A DNA stretch of 64,000 nt from Zopfochytrium polystomum. Lineage: Eukaryota > Chytridiomycota > Chytridiomycetes > Chytridiales > Chytridiaceae. The position numbers were made by a program, and so were the translations under genes. Shown here one piece after another: positions 1 to 11,100 of this stretch. Position 1 is the stretch's first letter. The number at the start of each line of letters is the position of its first letter. Location of the stretch: assembly GCA_025765615.1 (NCBI GenBank), contig JAIVFJ010000111.1, positions 62,001 to 126,000 on the forward strand, in the 5' to 3' direction. The notes beneath the pieces are model-generated. The model was not told the DNA's origin, made no database searches, and worked only from the letters and a program-made list of their open reading frames with translations.

Positions 1-39
1 CACGCGTCTCGCGTCCCTTCCGCCCCCCCTTGGCCACTT

Positions 40-841
40 TCACTGCTTGTACCCGCCCGCTCCGCTGCTGCTACTGCTACCGCCGCCGTCCTCAGTCGCC
101 AGCGTAAACTGACTCGCGCGGTACGCCCCCGCGTCGCTCCCGGCCGCCGTTGCGCCGCCGCCGAGTCCGGTGCCGTCCGCGAACCCGTTGAACCCGCTGG
201 GCGGGCCAAAGATGCTGCTTCCGCGCTGTCGAATCTGGAAGCTGGCGCGCTCGATGCGGGACCCAGCGCCGTCGATCCACTCGTTCCGCGTCGCCCCCGG
301 CGGGGTGCTGCCGCCACCACCACCGGCCACGTCGGACTCGTTGACGTAGGGCGCGACGCAGGCGAGCGGGAAAGAGCCCTCCATCTTGGTGGTCATGTTG
401 AAGCCAAAGCCCCAGCCGTCGTCGAACTTGCATTTGACGATGACGGGGTCGCCGACGTAGAGGTAGATTTCGTCGGAGAGGTTGGGGACGTAGTTGAAGA
501 CGACTTCCATGGTTTCCGACATGACGGACGCGCCGCCGTTGCCGCCGTTGGCGCCGTCCATCAGGCCGCCGCCGAGCGAGGACAGGCCCGGCGGCAGCGG
601 GATGACGTTGCCGCCGCCGCCGCCGCCGCCAGACACGTTTGAGCCGACCGCCGACGCCGCGGCGCTGCCCGCCACGAGGTTGCCGGCGAGCGGCGCCTGC
701 TGCATGTACTGCGCGGTGGTGATGGGCTGCTGCGGCGCCTGGTACTGCTGCTGCTGCTGCTGGCCGTACGCGTCGTACCCGCCGCCGCCGCCCGGCGACG
801 CAAGGCCCGTTCCGTACATGCCGCCGACGTTTTGCATTCCG

Positions 842-873
<32 letters not shown>

Positions 874-1962
874 GTTCCACGTCGAGTACCCCGCAGCGCC
901 GCCGTCGAGGCCGCCGTCAAACTTGGACGGGCTGCCGGAGCGGCCGCCGGCGCCGCCGACCGTGGTGCCGCCCCTGTTCTTTCTGCCGCGGACAAACATG
1001 ATTGTGCCGACGATAATGGCAATGAGGACCGCGGCGCCGCCGCCGACGGCGCCGATAAAGATGGGCTGGGAGAGACCCAGGATGGTCGAGTCGGCGGTGG
1101 TCTGCGTCGCCGGGGAGGAGGGCGAGGCGGACGGGCTGGCGGTCGTCGTCGTCTTTGGCGAGGACGACGACGACGCCGTCGCCGCGTTAGCGCTGCTGCT
1201 GCCGGACGAGGAGGTCGCGGACGATGTGGACGACAGCGTGGAGGACGGGGTGAAGCCGGCAACGTTGGCGCAGCAGGCGTCGGAGGAGAGCTCGTTGCAG
1301 TGCGCGATGGCTGCTGCGTTGTCGTAGTAGCCGCAGTTGGAGTTTTCGGCGGATCCGGTGGCGGCGGCGACGCAGTTTGCGGCGTTGTCGCCCATGTGGG
1401 TGACGAGGAGGTTGACGGTGGTGGCCAAGGAAGTGCGCTGGTTGACGACGTCGGCGGACGGGTTCTGGTTGCAGATGCTCGCAGTCGAGAAGAGGGTTTG
1501 AGCGGACTGGATGAACGCCTTGGCCGAGGTCGTGCAGGTGGACTTGCTCGGGGCGACGCCGTTGTTGCACTGGTTGTTGATGTACGCCGTGTCGACGTAG
1601 AGGCCGCACAGGGTGGTGATGTGGTAGCGGAGGCCGACGCCGGTGAAACCGGGGCAGTCGTAGGTCGCTTTGAACAGGTCGATGGAGCTCTGCTTGGTGT
1701 CGACCTGCGAGGCGATGTAGGCGTCGAATGACGAGACCGAGTTGTCAAAGGGCGACGAGCCGGCCCCAGAATAGTACACTTGGTAGGAGGACCAGTCCGA
1801 GCAGCTGGTGGAGCCGGTGAGCGACAGGCACTGGGCCATGGCTGCTGACGGACCTTGCACGACGACGATGGCAGCGGCGACGACGGCGGCGACGACGGTG
1901 CGGGCCTGACGACGGAGACGGTGTCGCCGGAAACGGTTGGCGTGGTATCCGTCCGTCATCAT
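40..1962 (-). CDS. Single-pass membrane protein with extracellular Cys-rich domain and cytoplasmic SH3 domain
   Basis: One uninterrupted 640-residue frame. Residues 1-20 are basic and are followed by a hydrophobic signal segment ending near AMA-Q (about 21-44). A Cys-rich ectodomain (about 45-240) leads into a Ser/Thr/Ala/Pro-rich stalk. A transmembrane helix lies at about 299-322 (IFIGAVGGGAAVLIAIIVG) and is stopped by RGRKNR. The cytoplasmic part has polyQ runs (near residue 370), glycine-rich stretches and, at about 484-540, an SH3 fold recognisable from ALYDY-like VVFNYVPN, acidic DEIYLYVGD, DDGWGFGFN and the closing GSFPLACV. Known of the family: fungi have many SH3 proteins with an N-terminal signal and one helix, linking the cell surface to actin or polarity complexes. 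A sensor or adaptor role here is inferred. The start has two adjacent Met codons; the second is equally possible. No intron is needed. Confidence 0.85.
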
Positions 1963-2455
1963 CTGTCTTCCTGGTTACTCTTTTTTTTGCAAAAACAACG
2001 GGGGGAGGAAGGTGCAGCGGGAGATAGGAAGAGCGAGCGAGCGCGAGCAGCCAGCGAATCGAGCGAATCGGACAACAGGAGGCCGATGTGGTAGAAGAGA
2101 AGAGCAGTCGGGAGTAGCAGCGGGGGAAGGGTAGCAGCGATTAGGAGGGGAAAGAATGAAAATGATCAAGGGGGCAGGCAGGGCTGCTTGCACGCCCAAT
2201 CAGGCGGGTACGACGTACGCACTAGTAGTGGTATTGAGAGTTTCGAACTGTACCCCGTCAGTCCAGTCCAGCAGGAGGGCTGCGGGCTGGCTGTGGCTTT
2301 GTCGATGAGACTGCGAGCCTCTTCGTTTGTTCCAATCCAATCCGACGCCAATCCAATTCAATCTCCTCGCCGTCCGTCCGTCCGTCCACTCTGCTACTCT
2401 CTCGCGCCTGCCTGTCTGCGATCCGGACGCCCCCGTCGACTTCTTGTTCTATCAG

Positions 2456-2487
<32 letters not shown>

Positions 2488-2640
2488 ACGCAGGAGTAGC
2501 AGTAGAAGCGTTTTCGCCGTGCGCCGTGCGACGTCGTCGTCTGGTCGTGGACGATGAAATGAGGGGGTGATTGATTGATTGTGAGGTATTAATTGGTCCA
2601 AAGGGAGAGAGGCAGACAGGCACTACGACATACCAGATGA

Positions 2641-2644
2641 AGAC

Positions 2645-2678
<34 letters not shown>

Positions 2679-2712
2679 GCAGACAGACGGACAGACGGAC
2701 AGACGGACGGGC
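2641..2712. repeat. (AGAC)n microsatellite, degenerating to (GGAC)n
   Basis: Tandem AGAC units with A-to-G substituted units at the right end. The same unit recurs near 34680-34704 (as TGTC) and 35031-35075. Confidence 0.9.
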
Positions 2713-3103
2713 ACAAACAACAAAATTTTTTCTTGGGGTTTCGTTTTTGTTGAGCGATGGCGTGTTTGCTGATTGGAGAGGCAACAAACCCCAAATGAAG
2801 AATGGAAATTCAATGCAACACACCAAAATGGAGAAGAGAAAGAGAAAAATCTCTTATAGGCGATAAAATGAGTAACAGGGTGAAAGACAGAAAGAGAGAC
2901 GGGTCAGACAGAGAGACACGCAACAGCCCCAAACAATGCAAAAGACGTGAACGGGAGTGCAGTTCGTGCTGGTGTGTGTGTGTTGGCGGGTTGCTTTCCC
3001 AGTTCCCACCGTTGGACCGATTCAAACGCAGTCGACGAAGATCGAAGAAGGAAAAACAAAAAAATAGTTTGGGATGGGGGGAATCGGATAGAGACTATAG
3101 TAA

Positions 3104-3125
3104 TAGAGAGAGAGAGAGAGAGAGC

Positions 3126-3160
<35 letters not shown>

Positions 3161-3172
3161 AGACAGGGAAGA
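3104..3172. repeat. (GA)n microsatellite
   Basis: A nearly pure GA run of about 70 bases with a few CGA and AAA interruptions, just 3' of the S41-like gene on the minus strand. Confidence 0.9.
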
Positions 3173-3232
3173 GAGAAAAAAACAAAAAAAGAACAAGAAA
3201 AGAATGGAACCATCCTCCAATCATGTCACTAC

Positions 3233-5967
3233 CTAACCCTTGGCCAACCTGGCCGCCGCGGCCCTCCACACCCCGACAAAGTCCGCCGCGTCCGGGGCGC
3301 CCGCCTGCCCGCCGCCACCGCCACCGCCGATCCACGCGTCAGCGACATCCGCCACAAAGTCCATCGGATTGCCCGCCGCCGTGTCGGTGCCGGGCGCGTA
3401 GGCGTTGGCGATGGGCAGGGTCGTCATGACGGGCAGCGGGATGGGGCCGGCGGGCAGCGAGGCGGGGCGCGGCTGCGGCGAGGCGGGGACCGCGGCCACG
3501 TCGTAGGTCCATATGTCGTCGAAGTTGAGTGCGGTGGCGCCGCTCTCTGCGGTGGTGGCGGGGAAGGGCGCGAGCGAGGCGCCGCCGTAGACGAGTGATT
3601 TGACGCCGTTGAGGGCGCGGAGGGTGCTTTTTTGTTTTTGGTTGTGGTTGTTTTGTTGTGGTTGTTGTTGTTGTTGTTGTTGTTGTTGTTGGAAAGTGTG
3701 AGGATGAAAGTGTGAGAACAAACCACAAAAAAAAAAAAACAAAAAAAAAAAAGACAAAACAAAAAAGACTCTTACCGCACAAACACCCCGCACGTGCCGC
3801 CGCACACGCCGTTGGACACGACCGCGACCTTTTTCCCCGGCCACCCCTTCGCCAAGGGTCGCACGCGGGAGGCGTCGCGCGCCGCCGCGACCTCGGCGTC
3901 GCAGTTCCAGGCCAGCCGGTTCGTGTACCGCCCTTTCACGCCTCCCCTCACAAACCCGGCCCCCGGGTCCAGCACGCCCGCCGCGCTCGCGGCCTTGAAC
4001 GAGCTCGGCACAAACACGGGGTCCGGCGCGTTGTCCGGGTCCACCGGGACGCCGCCTGCGGCCGCGGCCGCCGCCAGCGACTTGATGAGGTCCGTGACGG
4101 CGGCCGTCGCGCGCAGGTCGTACGTTACCGCTCGCTGCTGCTGGCTGGTAGAAGGAGGAAACAAGTACGTCGCGGCGGCCGAGGCGAGGCACGGGGTGGT
4201 GAATGTGAAGATGTTTGACGAGACGTCGATCAGCAGCTGCGAGACGTTTGCGCGCTCGAGGGCTCCGAGGCCCGCGGTGATGTTTGCCATCCAGTTGTCG
4301 AAGCCGTCGGTGGTGTAGAACGTGTGGAGCACCCAGACGCCCGTGGAGGCGTCGAGCTGGTAGAAGGCCATGTCGTTGCTGGCGAAGAAGGGCGTCGAGG
4401 GGTCGATGGTGGCACGACGGCGGTGCTGCTGCTGGCTGCTGCTCGTGTTGGATGCCGCCGCCGCCGCCGCCGCCGGCGGCAGCAGCGCGTCGAGCTCGGT
4501 GTCGGAGACGGGCCGCGCGTCGGATGCGCCCCCGCTTCTGACGCCCGCGACGGCGGCGGCCATGGCGCGGCGGGTGGCGGGCGAAGGGAACTGCGCGTAG
4601 TGCGAGGCGGGCGGGGACACGCGTGGGAGGTCCGCCGTGACGGCGACTGCTGCTGCTGGTGCTGCTGCTGCTGCTGCGTTGTCGTCGGCGTTTGGTGCGA
4701 CGGCGGCCGCAAGCTTGCGTCCGACGCCGCCTGCCGTCGTCGCGCTCGACGCACTCGCGATACTCGCCGCACTCGCCGCGGCCGCCCCCCTCGGCGTGCA
4801 CCCCGCGGCAGCGTAGTACCCTGCGTTGCTGGTGAAGATGGACCAATCGCTCGCAAGCACGGCCCACTTCGCCGATACTTTGAGCGTCGCGCCCGTTTTG
4901 GGGTCCGCGAGGACCATGTTGTGGGCGTCGGGCATGTCTTGGGGCAGGTAGTACCTATAGTAGAAGGAACCGTCGACGGCGGCCATGCGGCCGTTGGCAA
5001 AGCCGTAGCCGGCGAGGGCGGCGTTGAGGCGGGCGTCGGGGTGGCGCGACGCGGCGTCGCGATCAGCAAAGGCCTGGACAAAGGTCTTTCATTATTTTGT
5101 ATTTGTTTTTTTTTTTTTTTTTTTTTTTTTTTGTTTTTTGGTGAGTGTGTGTGCGGATTGCGTGTGCGGTGGCATTCCAAAACAGGGCAAGTTCGAGGCA
5201 AGGACCAAACAAAAAAAAAAAAAAAAAAAATTTAAAGCAGACAAACTCACCAGCGCGTCAACGCCGTCGATCGACTGCACCACGAACCCAACAAACTCGC
5301 TCGGCAACTTGCCGCCCAGCCCAGGCCTCCAGTACGCTCCGTCCAGCGCGTCCGCGTGCGCCCTCGCCGCCTCGCCGTTGCCAAGCCCCTTAAACAGCGC
5401 GCTGCCCCTCGTAAACGTTTCCCTGACCACCAGCCTCGCCGGCCCGAGCCCCCCGCTCTGCTGCGTGGCCAGCACGAACGGCAAGAACGCGAAAAACTGG
5501 CCGACAAAGCACTGCGGGAGGTAATCCGCCTTTGCGTCCCCCAGCGCCCGCACGGCGTCGCGGATGGCTCCTTGCAGCGCGTACTCGGTCGTGAGCGAGG
5601 CGTTGTTTGCGACCGCGGCGTCGAGGCGGGCGAACAGGTCGGACTTCCAGGGGATCAGGGGGTTTGCGCTGGATTTGGCCGCGTCGAGGAGCGGGTAGAA
5701 TTGGTAGTAGGATTTGACGGCGGCGGATTGCTGGGCGCGGAGGGACGGGGTCACGGGGAAGGACTTCATGCAGGCGAGGGCGGCGGAGACGGGGATGGTG
5801 TGGAAAACGGTGGAGTTCGGGGTCGCGCTGATGGTGTGGGTTAGCACGTCGGCGCATTCATCGGCCATGGCGGCATTGTGGGGGGCGAAGGACTGGGTGA
5901 GGGCGATAGCGATTACGATCGTGGCGGCAACGGCGGCGATCCGGGGGATGGTGGTGGTCGTGGTCAT
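3233..5967 (-). CDS. S41-peptidase-like (CPAF-type) secreted protein, active-site motifs degenerate
   Basis: Three exons: 5251-5967, 3776-5085 and 3233-3626. The introns begin GTGAGT and GTAAGA and end in AG; the phases agree and give about 806 residues. A signal peptide occupies roughly residues 1-34. The order matches the paralogue at 17393-20228: an N-terminal helical domain, a PDZ-like part (LPSEFVGFVVQSIDGVDAL), a repeat-rich insert, and an S41 C-terminal domain (FYQLDASTGVWVLHTFYTTD, ALERANVSQLLIDVS). The two conserved active-site loops are altered. The paralogue's IDVSGNGGG is IDVSSNIF here (4207-4230), and its CASSC is CGGTC (near 3790-3805), so the expected nucleophilic serine is absent. 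Known: S41 proteases use a Ser-centred active site, and CPAF-like members occur in fungi. Inference: a non-catalytic paralogue or a relaxed duplicate. The frame is fully open, so it is not an obvious pseudogene. The first intron carries long A and T tracts. Confidence 0.82.
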
Positions 5968-6504
5968 GGTGAATGGGAGCCGACTGCGGTCGCGGTGCGA
6001 CGGGTGGGTGCTGGGGAGGTGTAGGCGGTGAGGAACACTGTTGTTGTCGGCGTGGTAGATGTGGGCGCTCTTTCGTTTCTATTCTCTAGGGTATAGGGAG
6101 GAAGAGGAGGGGCTACTGAGCGGGCGATAGGAGGGACGAGAGCAAACCCTACTCGCTCAAACTTTCGCTTCTATCTCCCCCTTTTTGAGTGATTGAGAAA
6201 CGGGGTGCAAAAAAATAAGTGACGTCTTCCGTCCCTTCTCTGTCTCTCTCTCTGTCTCCCGCGTCTCCTCTCTCTCTCTGTCTCTCTCGCTCTGGCTGTG
6301 CGCCTCTGTCTTACTCCCATTGCTCTCTGCGCACCTCCGATCCTAAATTTTTCTTTCTCTTCCCCTTTTTTGGATGGTGCGGCGCACGCAGGCAACAAAA
6401 GGCCGAACAAGCGCGTTGCATGCAGGAAGGCCACTCCTCCCCTTCCTTTCTCGTTTGATCCCTCGCCCTCTCTGTCTCTATCTCTGTCAGTCTCGGTCTC
6501 GGTC

Positions 6505-6566
<62 letters not shown>

Positions 6567-7098
6567 GTCTCTCTCTCCCAACAGGGAAGAAATGTCGACG
6601 ACGCCCAGTCCCTCATGCGCACGCTGAGGGGTCAAAGTCTCTTTGTTGAATTCTGAGAAATCTTTTACCGTGGCCCTTTTTACGTAGCGTGAAACGTCTT
6701 TCGACCCACAAGTAGTGGTGGCGCACTGCTGCTGTTGTTGTTGAGGTTGCTGCTGCCGCTGGGCAGTGGGATTGGGATTGGGTCGTATGGCAGCGCGCAA
6801 AACGGAGACGCTACGCGTAGTTCTCCTCGTCCAAAGGACACCGCCCTGCTGCTGCTTCCCCCCGACGCGGCCTCCACCAGCCGTCGCAACACCTGAGGGA
6901 ACAGCACCACCTCCTCCCGGTTCACTAAGTCGACATGCAACGCCGGGAATCGCGCGATGGGACAGGCGGGCGTGCGGGGCATCGGCTGTCTCAACATGGC
7001 GCAAAGGTCCGTTGGGCCTGCGCAAATGTTGGTTGTTTACTTGGTTTGCGCGAAATGGAGGCAGTGAGCCTTCGGTTTGACAACATTCATCTCGACCT
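5968..7098. other. Intergenic DNA with (CT)n tracts
   Basis: Two pyrimidine-rich blocks (about 6238-6296 and 6470-6575, mostly CT) dominate. Long frames here (for example 6171-7025 minus) are repeat artefacts rich in Arg/Glu dipeptides. The S41-like gene promoter is expected at its left edge. Confidence 0.6.
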
Positions 7099-7413
7099 TG
7101 TAAACAGTCTACCCTGAGTGAGGGAGTGAAAGGAGTGAAAGAAGTGGAGACGTGTGTTTGTGGGTGGAGGAGAGTGTGACTGGCGCAGGGTAAAAACCTC
7201 TCCTATCTGATCTGCTTGAGCAGAAGAGGAGAAAAACTGTTAACACTGGGTTTCTGTTCCATTGTATACTCAATTTATTTGTAAACAGCACAAGCCAGTG
7301 CCCAAGTCTGCATTGGTGGTGGCTCACTCACAACATAGGTTGTGTGGAACAATAACTGACGGTCACAATAGGTTCAGGTCTGTCTTGTGCTTGCTAACCA
7401 GTTCCGCCTAACA
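7099..7413 (+). repeat. LTR-like dispersed repeat (family B), copy 1, flanked by 5-bp duplication
   Basis: Starts TGTAAACAGTC and ends CCGCCTAACA, so it has TG...CA termini. It is flanked by GACCT at 7094-7098 and 7414-7418, a perfect 5-bp target duplication. The same family occurs at 21619-22029, 42771-43062 (reversed, truncated), 49440-49613 (partial) and 61418-61819. No coding capacity. This copy lacks about 90 bp present in the 21619 copy. The best reading is a solo LTR of a family whose internal part is not in this window. Confidence 0.8.
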
Positions 7414-7418
7414 GACCT

Positions 7419-7772
7419 TTTGACTAATCAGTGTGCAAACAACTTGTTTTCTGTGAAGTCACTTTTCATTGATATTATAGTAAGTAAAAAAGATATTTTG
7501 ATCATCATTTACTCAGACTGTCTTCCAGCCAAAAGGTCCAGATACGACACCAGTTTTTCTCCAGCTTTGGGCAGACCACAAAAATCCACTCCTCTGCCCA
7601 GTTCGCCATCTTCCTGTGTATATTAACTGTCACAGCGCAACGAGTGGCTATATTTTCCCTTCCTATGCACAGCAAAAAGAGCGAAAACCGGGCAAACCCA
7701 TAAATGTTCATATCTCAGGAAAACAATTCTTGAACAAGATGCGAGATCTTTGCTGTAGCCTTTTCAGTCAGG
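7419..7772. other. A+T-richer spacer without recognised gene
   Basis: Lies between the family B repeat and the chromovirus. Only short random frames are present. Nothing else seen. Confidence 0.5.
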
Positions 7773-7777
7773 CCATT

Positions 7778-8130
7778 TGTCAGGAACAGGGCAGGACAGG
7801 ACAAGGCAGACAAGGAACTGAGAGGAGTGATGATTGTATTGGAAACAATAATTCACTTGAGGGATGGGACAGGTCCCCCATCCCCCTTTTATACCTTTTG
7901 AGAGTGTTCCTTGTCAAGACTCCAAGAAAGTTCCAGAAAGAGCAATTAGTAATACAATGATACCAATGATACCAATGACAACAAGACAAGTCAGGAAATC
8001 AAAGAAGGTTCCAGAAGGTTCCACAAGGTTCCATGAAGGAATGTTCTAGAAGGTTCCAGAAGGTTCCAGAAGGTTCCATGAAGGAATGTTCTAGAAGGTT
8101 CCAGAGGTTTCCAGAGGGTGATTCATAACA
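7778..8130 (-). repeat. 3' LTR of chromovirus copy 1
   Basis: On the coding strand it begins TGTTATGAATC and ends TTCCTGACA. It matches the other LTR over 353 bp by eye. It contains GAA/TTC pentamer arrays, a TATA box and the AAGTGAATTAT segment. Confidence 0.95.
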
Positions 8131-11100
8131 TCATCTCCCCCTTTTAGGCCTCTTCTGCAACTTGGTGGGGTACCTGGTCTTGAACTTGAGCAGAAGGTCT
8201 TGGCAGTGAGTGAGGTTTGACTCAGGCTCCCAGGTGTTGTCAGCATCTGAGTAACCTTTCCACTTAACAAGGAACTTGAGTGTTCTTCCAAACCACTTGG
8301 CATCCAAGATTTGTTCAACCTCAAATTCCTCTTCACCTTCTACCTCAACTGGAGGAGGAGGAGGAACAACTCTGCCTGGAATGGAATTGGCCACAAACTT
8401 CTCTAAAAGGCTGACATGGAAAACTGGGTGGATCTTCATGGATGCAGGGAGATCCAGCTTGAAGGTGACTGGATTGATTTGCTCCAAGATCTTGAAAGGA
8501 CCCAACTTGAGGTTGTCTAGCTTGGGACTTGGTCTTTTGGTCTGCAAGTTCTTCCTCAGAAGCCAAACTTGCTGACCCACAGCAAGGTCATGGTCCATTC
8601 TGTGAGTGTTGGCAAATCTTGAGGCATCTTCTTGGGCTTGCTTCAGGGTGGAGTCCAGGAAGGTGCTGATGATCTTGAGCTTATGTAAGTGTGAAGCCGC
8701 AGCAGGAGCTTGGACATTGGATAGGGTCTCTTGTCCCAGAAGATCTCCTCTTGGATTGAAGCCATAGGTTGCAAAGAAAGGAGATAGCTGGGTGCTTGAG
8801 TGGAGAGAATTGTTGAGAGCAAATTCTGCCAGTGGAAGGAGGGTGGGCCAATCATCCTGTTGATAGCTGACATAGCACCTCAAATACTGCTCCAGAGTCT
8901 GGTTTGTTCTTTCTGTTTGTCCATCAGTCTGAGGGTGATAAGCAGTTGACAGTTGAGACTTGATTCCAAGGGCTGCTGTGAGTGCTTTCCAAAATTGAGA
9001 TCTGAACTGTGGTCCTCTGTCACTGACGATTGACTGAGGCAGCCCATGGAGCCTGAATATGTGCTGCAAAAACAGGTCTGCTGTTCCTTGTGCATCTATA
9101 TTCTCAGTGCAGGGGATGAAATGGGCCAACTTTGTCCTTCTGCAGATGACAACAAGGATAGAGTCAAATCCATGGGATGGGGGCAGTTTCACAATGAAGT
9201 CCATGGATATTGATGACCAAGGGCTGATGGCAATTGGGAGGGGCTCCAGAAGTCCATAGGGCTTGTGTCTGCTGGACTTGTTTCTTTGACAGGTTTCACA
9301 GCTGCTGACATAGTTCTTGATGTACTTCCTCATGCCTGGCCAGTAGAAGTCTCTGGAAACAAGCTCATAGGTCTTGTGCTCTCCTGGGTGTCCAGCTGTT
9401 GCTGCATCATGCCTTGTCTTGAGTATCTCAAGTTTTTCCTCTTCTTGGCTGATTTGAATCTTGTGAGGCTTGGGGTCCTTGGAAATAGCATGGGCCCACA
9501 CACTGTCAGGAAGCAATGAAAGGTGTGTCTTGGATGGTGGGGTGAAACCATCTCCCCCTTCAGGTTCAAGGTCTGTTCTTCTTGACAGGGCATCAGCCAC
9601 AGTGTTAAGGTGGCCAGGAGAATAGCACAGCTTAAAGTCATACTCAGAGAGCAGTTCAGCCCACCTGGCATGCCTCTGCTTGAGCAACCTCCTTGCCCTG
9701 AAGAAGGTGAGGTTCTTGTGATCAGAATAGACAGAGATGTTTTTAGAACCAGCCAAGTAGTGTCTCCAGAATTTGAATGCTTCCACAATTGCAAGCAACT
9801 CCTTGTCATGAACTGTGTAGTTACACTCAGCACTGTTCAGCTTCCTGGAGTAATATGCCACTGGATGCAGAGGAGCAGAGGGGTCCTGAGAGCTTGGCTG
9901 GGACAGAACAGCGCCAAGGGCATAGTCTGAGGCATCAGTTTCCAAGGTGAAGGGAAGCAAGGGATCCACATGCTTAAGGAGTGGTGCACTTGTGGTTGCT
10001 GTCTTAAGAGCTAGCCAGGCTTGCTCTGCTGCTGGGGTCCATTCAAACTTGGTGGTCTTCTTGGTGAGATCAGTGAGAGGCTTGGCTATGGCAGAATAGT
10101 TGGCAATGAAGGTTCTGTAGAAGTTGCAAAATCCAAGGAAGCTTTGAACATCCTTGATGGAATTTGGAGCCTTCCATTCAAGAATAGTTTGGATCTTGTC
10201 TGGTGCCATGGAGATCCCTTTGTCAGACACAATGAACCCCAAAAACTCAATGGAGGTCTTGTGGAATTCACACTTCTCCAGCTTTGCATAGAGGTGATGC
10301 TGTCTGAGTCTCTCCAAGACAGTCTTGACATGTCCCATATGGCTTGCAGTGTCAGATGAAAATACCAGGATATCATCCAGGTAGACAATGACAAAAAGGT
10401 CCAGAATATCCCTGAAGATGTCATTCATCATGCCTTGGAAAATAGCTGGAGCATTGGTAAGTCCAAAGGGCATGACCAAGTACTCAAAGTGACCGTATTT
10501 GCATCTGAAGGCAGTCTTCCATTGATCCTGGGGCTTAATTCTGACCAAATTGTAGGCACCTCTGAGGTCAATCTTGGAAAATATCCTTGCATGGCTCAGT
10601 TTGTCCAGTAATTCAGAGATGAGAGGCAGTGGATAGCGGTTCTTGACTGTCATCTCATTGAGATCTCTGTAGTCCACACAGGGTCTCAGTCCCCCATCCT
10701 TCTTCTTGACAAAAAAGATGGGAGCTCCAGCTGGTGACTTGGAAGGTTGGATGAATCCCTTGTTCAGCATTTCTTCAATGTATTCTTGGAGGGCCTTGGC
10801 TTCTGGTGGAGAGAGGTGGTACAGTGGCTTGAAAGGTGGGCTGCAAGTTTCATCCTTGAGTGGGATTTCACAGTCATAAGGCCTCTGAGCTGGTAGCAGG
10901 TCTGCCTTGGTCTTGGAAAACACATCAGCATAAGGGAGATATTCTTTTGGTAGCTTGGATGCCAGCAAAAGGTCTGATGGGTCCAGGTTGTTGTGCTCCT
11001 CAGCAGTGGGGCTTGAATTCTTGACTGGGAACTGTGATTCTTGAATCTTTGACTGAGAGTTCTGTTCTTGGCAAAGACTGTGAGCTGTGGAACTTGAATC

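Larger units (their letters stand above)
1963..3232. other. Intergenic DNA rich in simple repeats
   Basis: No convincing gene. It holds a CTG run (about 2457-2480), an (AGAC)n tract and a (GA)n tract. The frames that stay open here do so because of repeat periodicity. The promoter of the SH3 gene should lie near 1963-2200; I see no clear TATA box. Confidence 0.6.

Noticed and set aside
494..1327. 277-codon plus-strand frame opposite the SH3 gene
   Set aside because: Antisense shadow; open only because the G+C-rich codons lack stops. The minus strand has signal, helix and SH3 domain.
6171..7025. 284-codon minus-strand frame
   Set aside because: Made mostly of Arg/Glu dipeptides encoded by a (CT)n tract; no domain and no plausible exon structure.
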